Source of the DNA: DASRJW01 sp964567755 | GTDB taxonomy: Bacteria > Krumholzibacteriota > Krumholzibacteriia > G020349025 | Length of the DNA stretch: 64,000 nt | Assembly (NCBI GenBank): GCA_964567755.1 | Contig: CAZMNW010000065.1 | Span: 1 to 64,000, forward strand | Direction: 5' to 3' | Part shown: one piece after another, positions 63,137 to 64,000 of the stretch | Layout of the letters: each line of letters starts with the position of its first letter | How positions within the stretch are numbered: the stretch's first letter is position 1 | Notes under the pieces: model-generated | Seen by the model: only the letters and a program-made list of their open reading frames with translations | Database searches by the model: none | What the model was told of the DNA's origin: nothing | Made by a program: the position numbers and the translations under genes

Positions 63137-64000
63137 TCACTCCGCCAAGAGAACGGGGTTGTCGTTCCTCTGGTGCCGGAAGAGCTCGAACCGCTCTTCG
63201 TCGAGGTTACCGAGGCCATCGAGCAGCAATGCCCAGCGGCGGCCTGCATCGACCGTCGGCAGACCGGCCCAGCCGGCAAGGAAGCGCTCGCGCTCGCCTG
63301 CACGCGCCACCTGTGGGCCCATGTAGTCGTAGGGAAGATCGGCGTAGCCGGGCAGCCTGCGCAACGAACGAATCGCGGCATAGCGCACGGCATGATAGGG
63401 ATCGTCCAGCAGCTGCCCGAGGAAGGGGACCACCCAGTCGCGCTGCGAGATCGCCAGCGCCGGCTCCCAGCCCATGTGCCAGGCCACGAGGGCACGTTGC
63501 CCGGCGTCGCCGCGTAGCAGCCACAGAATCGACGCCGCTACCGAGTCTTCGTCGGCGACGAGCACGGGTACCTCGGTTTCGTACCAGTCGCGTAAATAAC
63601 GCGCGGTCCAGGCCAGCGTCTGATCGAGATGACAAAGATTGCAGGCGTTGGGGCGGCCTGTTGCAAGGCTCGCTTGCACCGTGGGCGAATCCACCTCGTG
63701 GCTTCGAATGGCTTTCAGGAGCCCCCACGAGGTGTACGGCATGTGGCAGTTGGCGCAATCGCTCCCGGTAGACTCCGGCTTGTGGTGCGTGTGCGCCACG
63801 AGCTTCGCCTCATCCAGGTACTGCGGATGGCACTGTGTGCAGGCCTGGTTCGTCTCCATGCCGAGCTTGAGCTGGTCTTCGGCCCAATTCATGAGAGGAC
63901 GCGGATCCTCGGGCGGCTGGTGCATGGTGTGGCAGGAAAGACAGGACATCTCTCCGCGCTGGAAGCACGGTGTGCGCAAGAGCCCATTGTACTCTCGCCC
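63137..64000 (-). CDS. Multihaem c-type cytochrome with HEAT-like repeats, 5' end cut by window edge
   Basis: The frame is open to the right edge of the window, so the N-terminus is missing. The visible 287 residues have four CxxCH haem sites: CLSCH, CTQCH, CANCH and CNLCH. Isolated His residues (HTMH, HTHHKPE) could be distal ligands. The C-terminal 150 residues have HEAT-like helical repeats (QRDWVVPFLGQLLDDPYHAVRYAAIRSLRRL). Such proteins act as periplasmic or surface electron carriers. The family motif before the first haem (CFQRGEMSCLSCH) is well kept. The 5' sequence is needed to count all haems. Confidence 0.88.
   Translation of the reverse strand, partial: GREYNGLLRTPCFQRGEMSCLSCHTMHQPPEDPRPLMNWAEDQLKLGMETNQACTQCHPQYLDEAKLVAHTHHKPESTGSDCANCHMPYTSWGLLKAIRSHEVDSPTVQASLATGRPNACNLCHLDQTLAWTARYLRDWYETEVPVLVADEDSVAASILWLLRGDAGQRALVAWHMGWEPALAISQRDWVVPFLGQLLDDPYHAVRYAAIRSLRRLPGYADLPYDYMGPQVARAGERERFLAGWAGLPTVDAGRRWALLLDGLGNLDEERFELFRHQRNDNPVLLAE

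Overview
The window is GC-rich, densely coded bacterial chromosome with no rRNA, tRNA, insertion sequence, prophage or CRISPR array that I can recognise. Several traits point to an uncultured lineage in or near the FCB superphylum, with candidate phylum Eisenbacteria the best guess. These traits are a secreted metalloprotease ending in a FlgD-like/type IX-style sorting domain, FG-GAP plus ASPIC/UnbV lipoproteins, and Ser/Thr kinases fused to TolB-like/TPR or WD40-like propeller regions. The envelope looks diderm: beta-barrels, an OmpA protein, an O-antigen ligase and many lipoproteins. The taxonomic placement is inference from gene types only.

Layout. 0-13 kb: an HNH nuclease tail, a DapA-family aldolase, a TrmH-type methyltransferase, a MATE exporter, an FG-GAP lipoprotein, a metalloprotease with a small exported partner, acpS, an AHSA1-type protein, fabI, a TPR protein, and an RRM protein whose leader holds three tandem stem-loops. 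13-20 kb: the glyoxylate shunt (aceB-aceA) behind a promoter and palindrome, then a divergent tubulin-like protein and a clpS/CDGSH cluster. 20-24 kb: an overlapping operon mscS-xthA-Tat protein-amidase. 24-28 kb: a radical SAM/beta-barrel pair and a secreted protein. 28-35 kb: gdhA and a three-gene glycosyltransferase cluster ending in a GT2-DUF547 fusion. 35-45 kb: gcvP, GTP-dependent pckG and exported lipoproteins. 45-54 kb: a DUF885 peptidase, an O-antigen ligase, a CotH/beta-helix protein and an M14 carboxypeptidase. 54-64 kb: two Ser/Thr kinases around a small zinc-binding protein, a frameshifted barrel gene, an APC permease, a frameshifted ompA-like gene, a membrane protein and a multihaem cytochrome cut by the window edge.

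Metabolically, aceBA, pckG, gcvP, gdhA and a set of exported peptidases fit a heterotroph using amino acids, peptides and acetate or fatty acids with gluconeogenesis.

The most unusual find is a pair of about 140-bp structured elements (28506-28646 and 45114-45259). Each has a nearly identical 85-86 nt core closed by a perfect 28-30 bp stem. The middle of the stem differs between the copies in both sequence and length, yet pairing stays perfect in each. Each copy sits exactly between the stop codons of two convergent genes. Other regulatory structures are palindromes laid over likely promoters of fabI, aceBA and gcvP, and a recurrent promoter type with a TATCTT -10 box.
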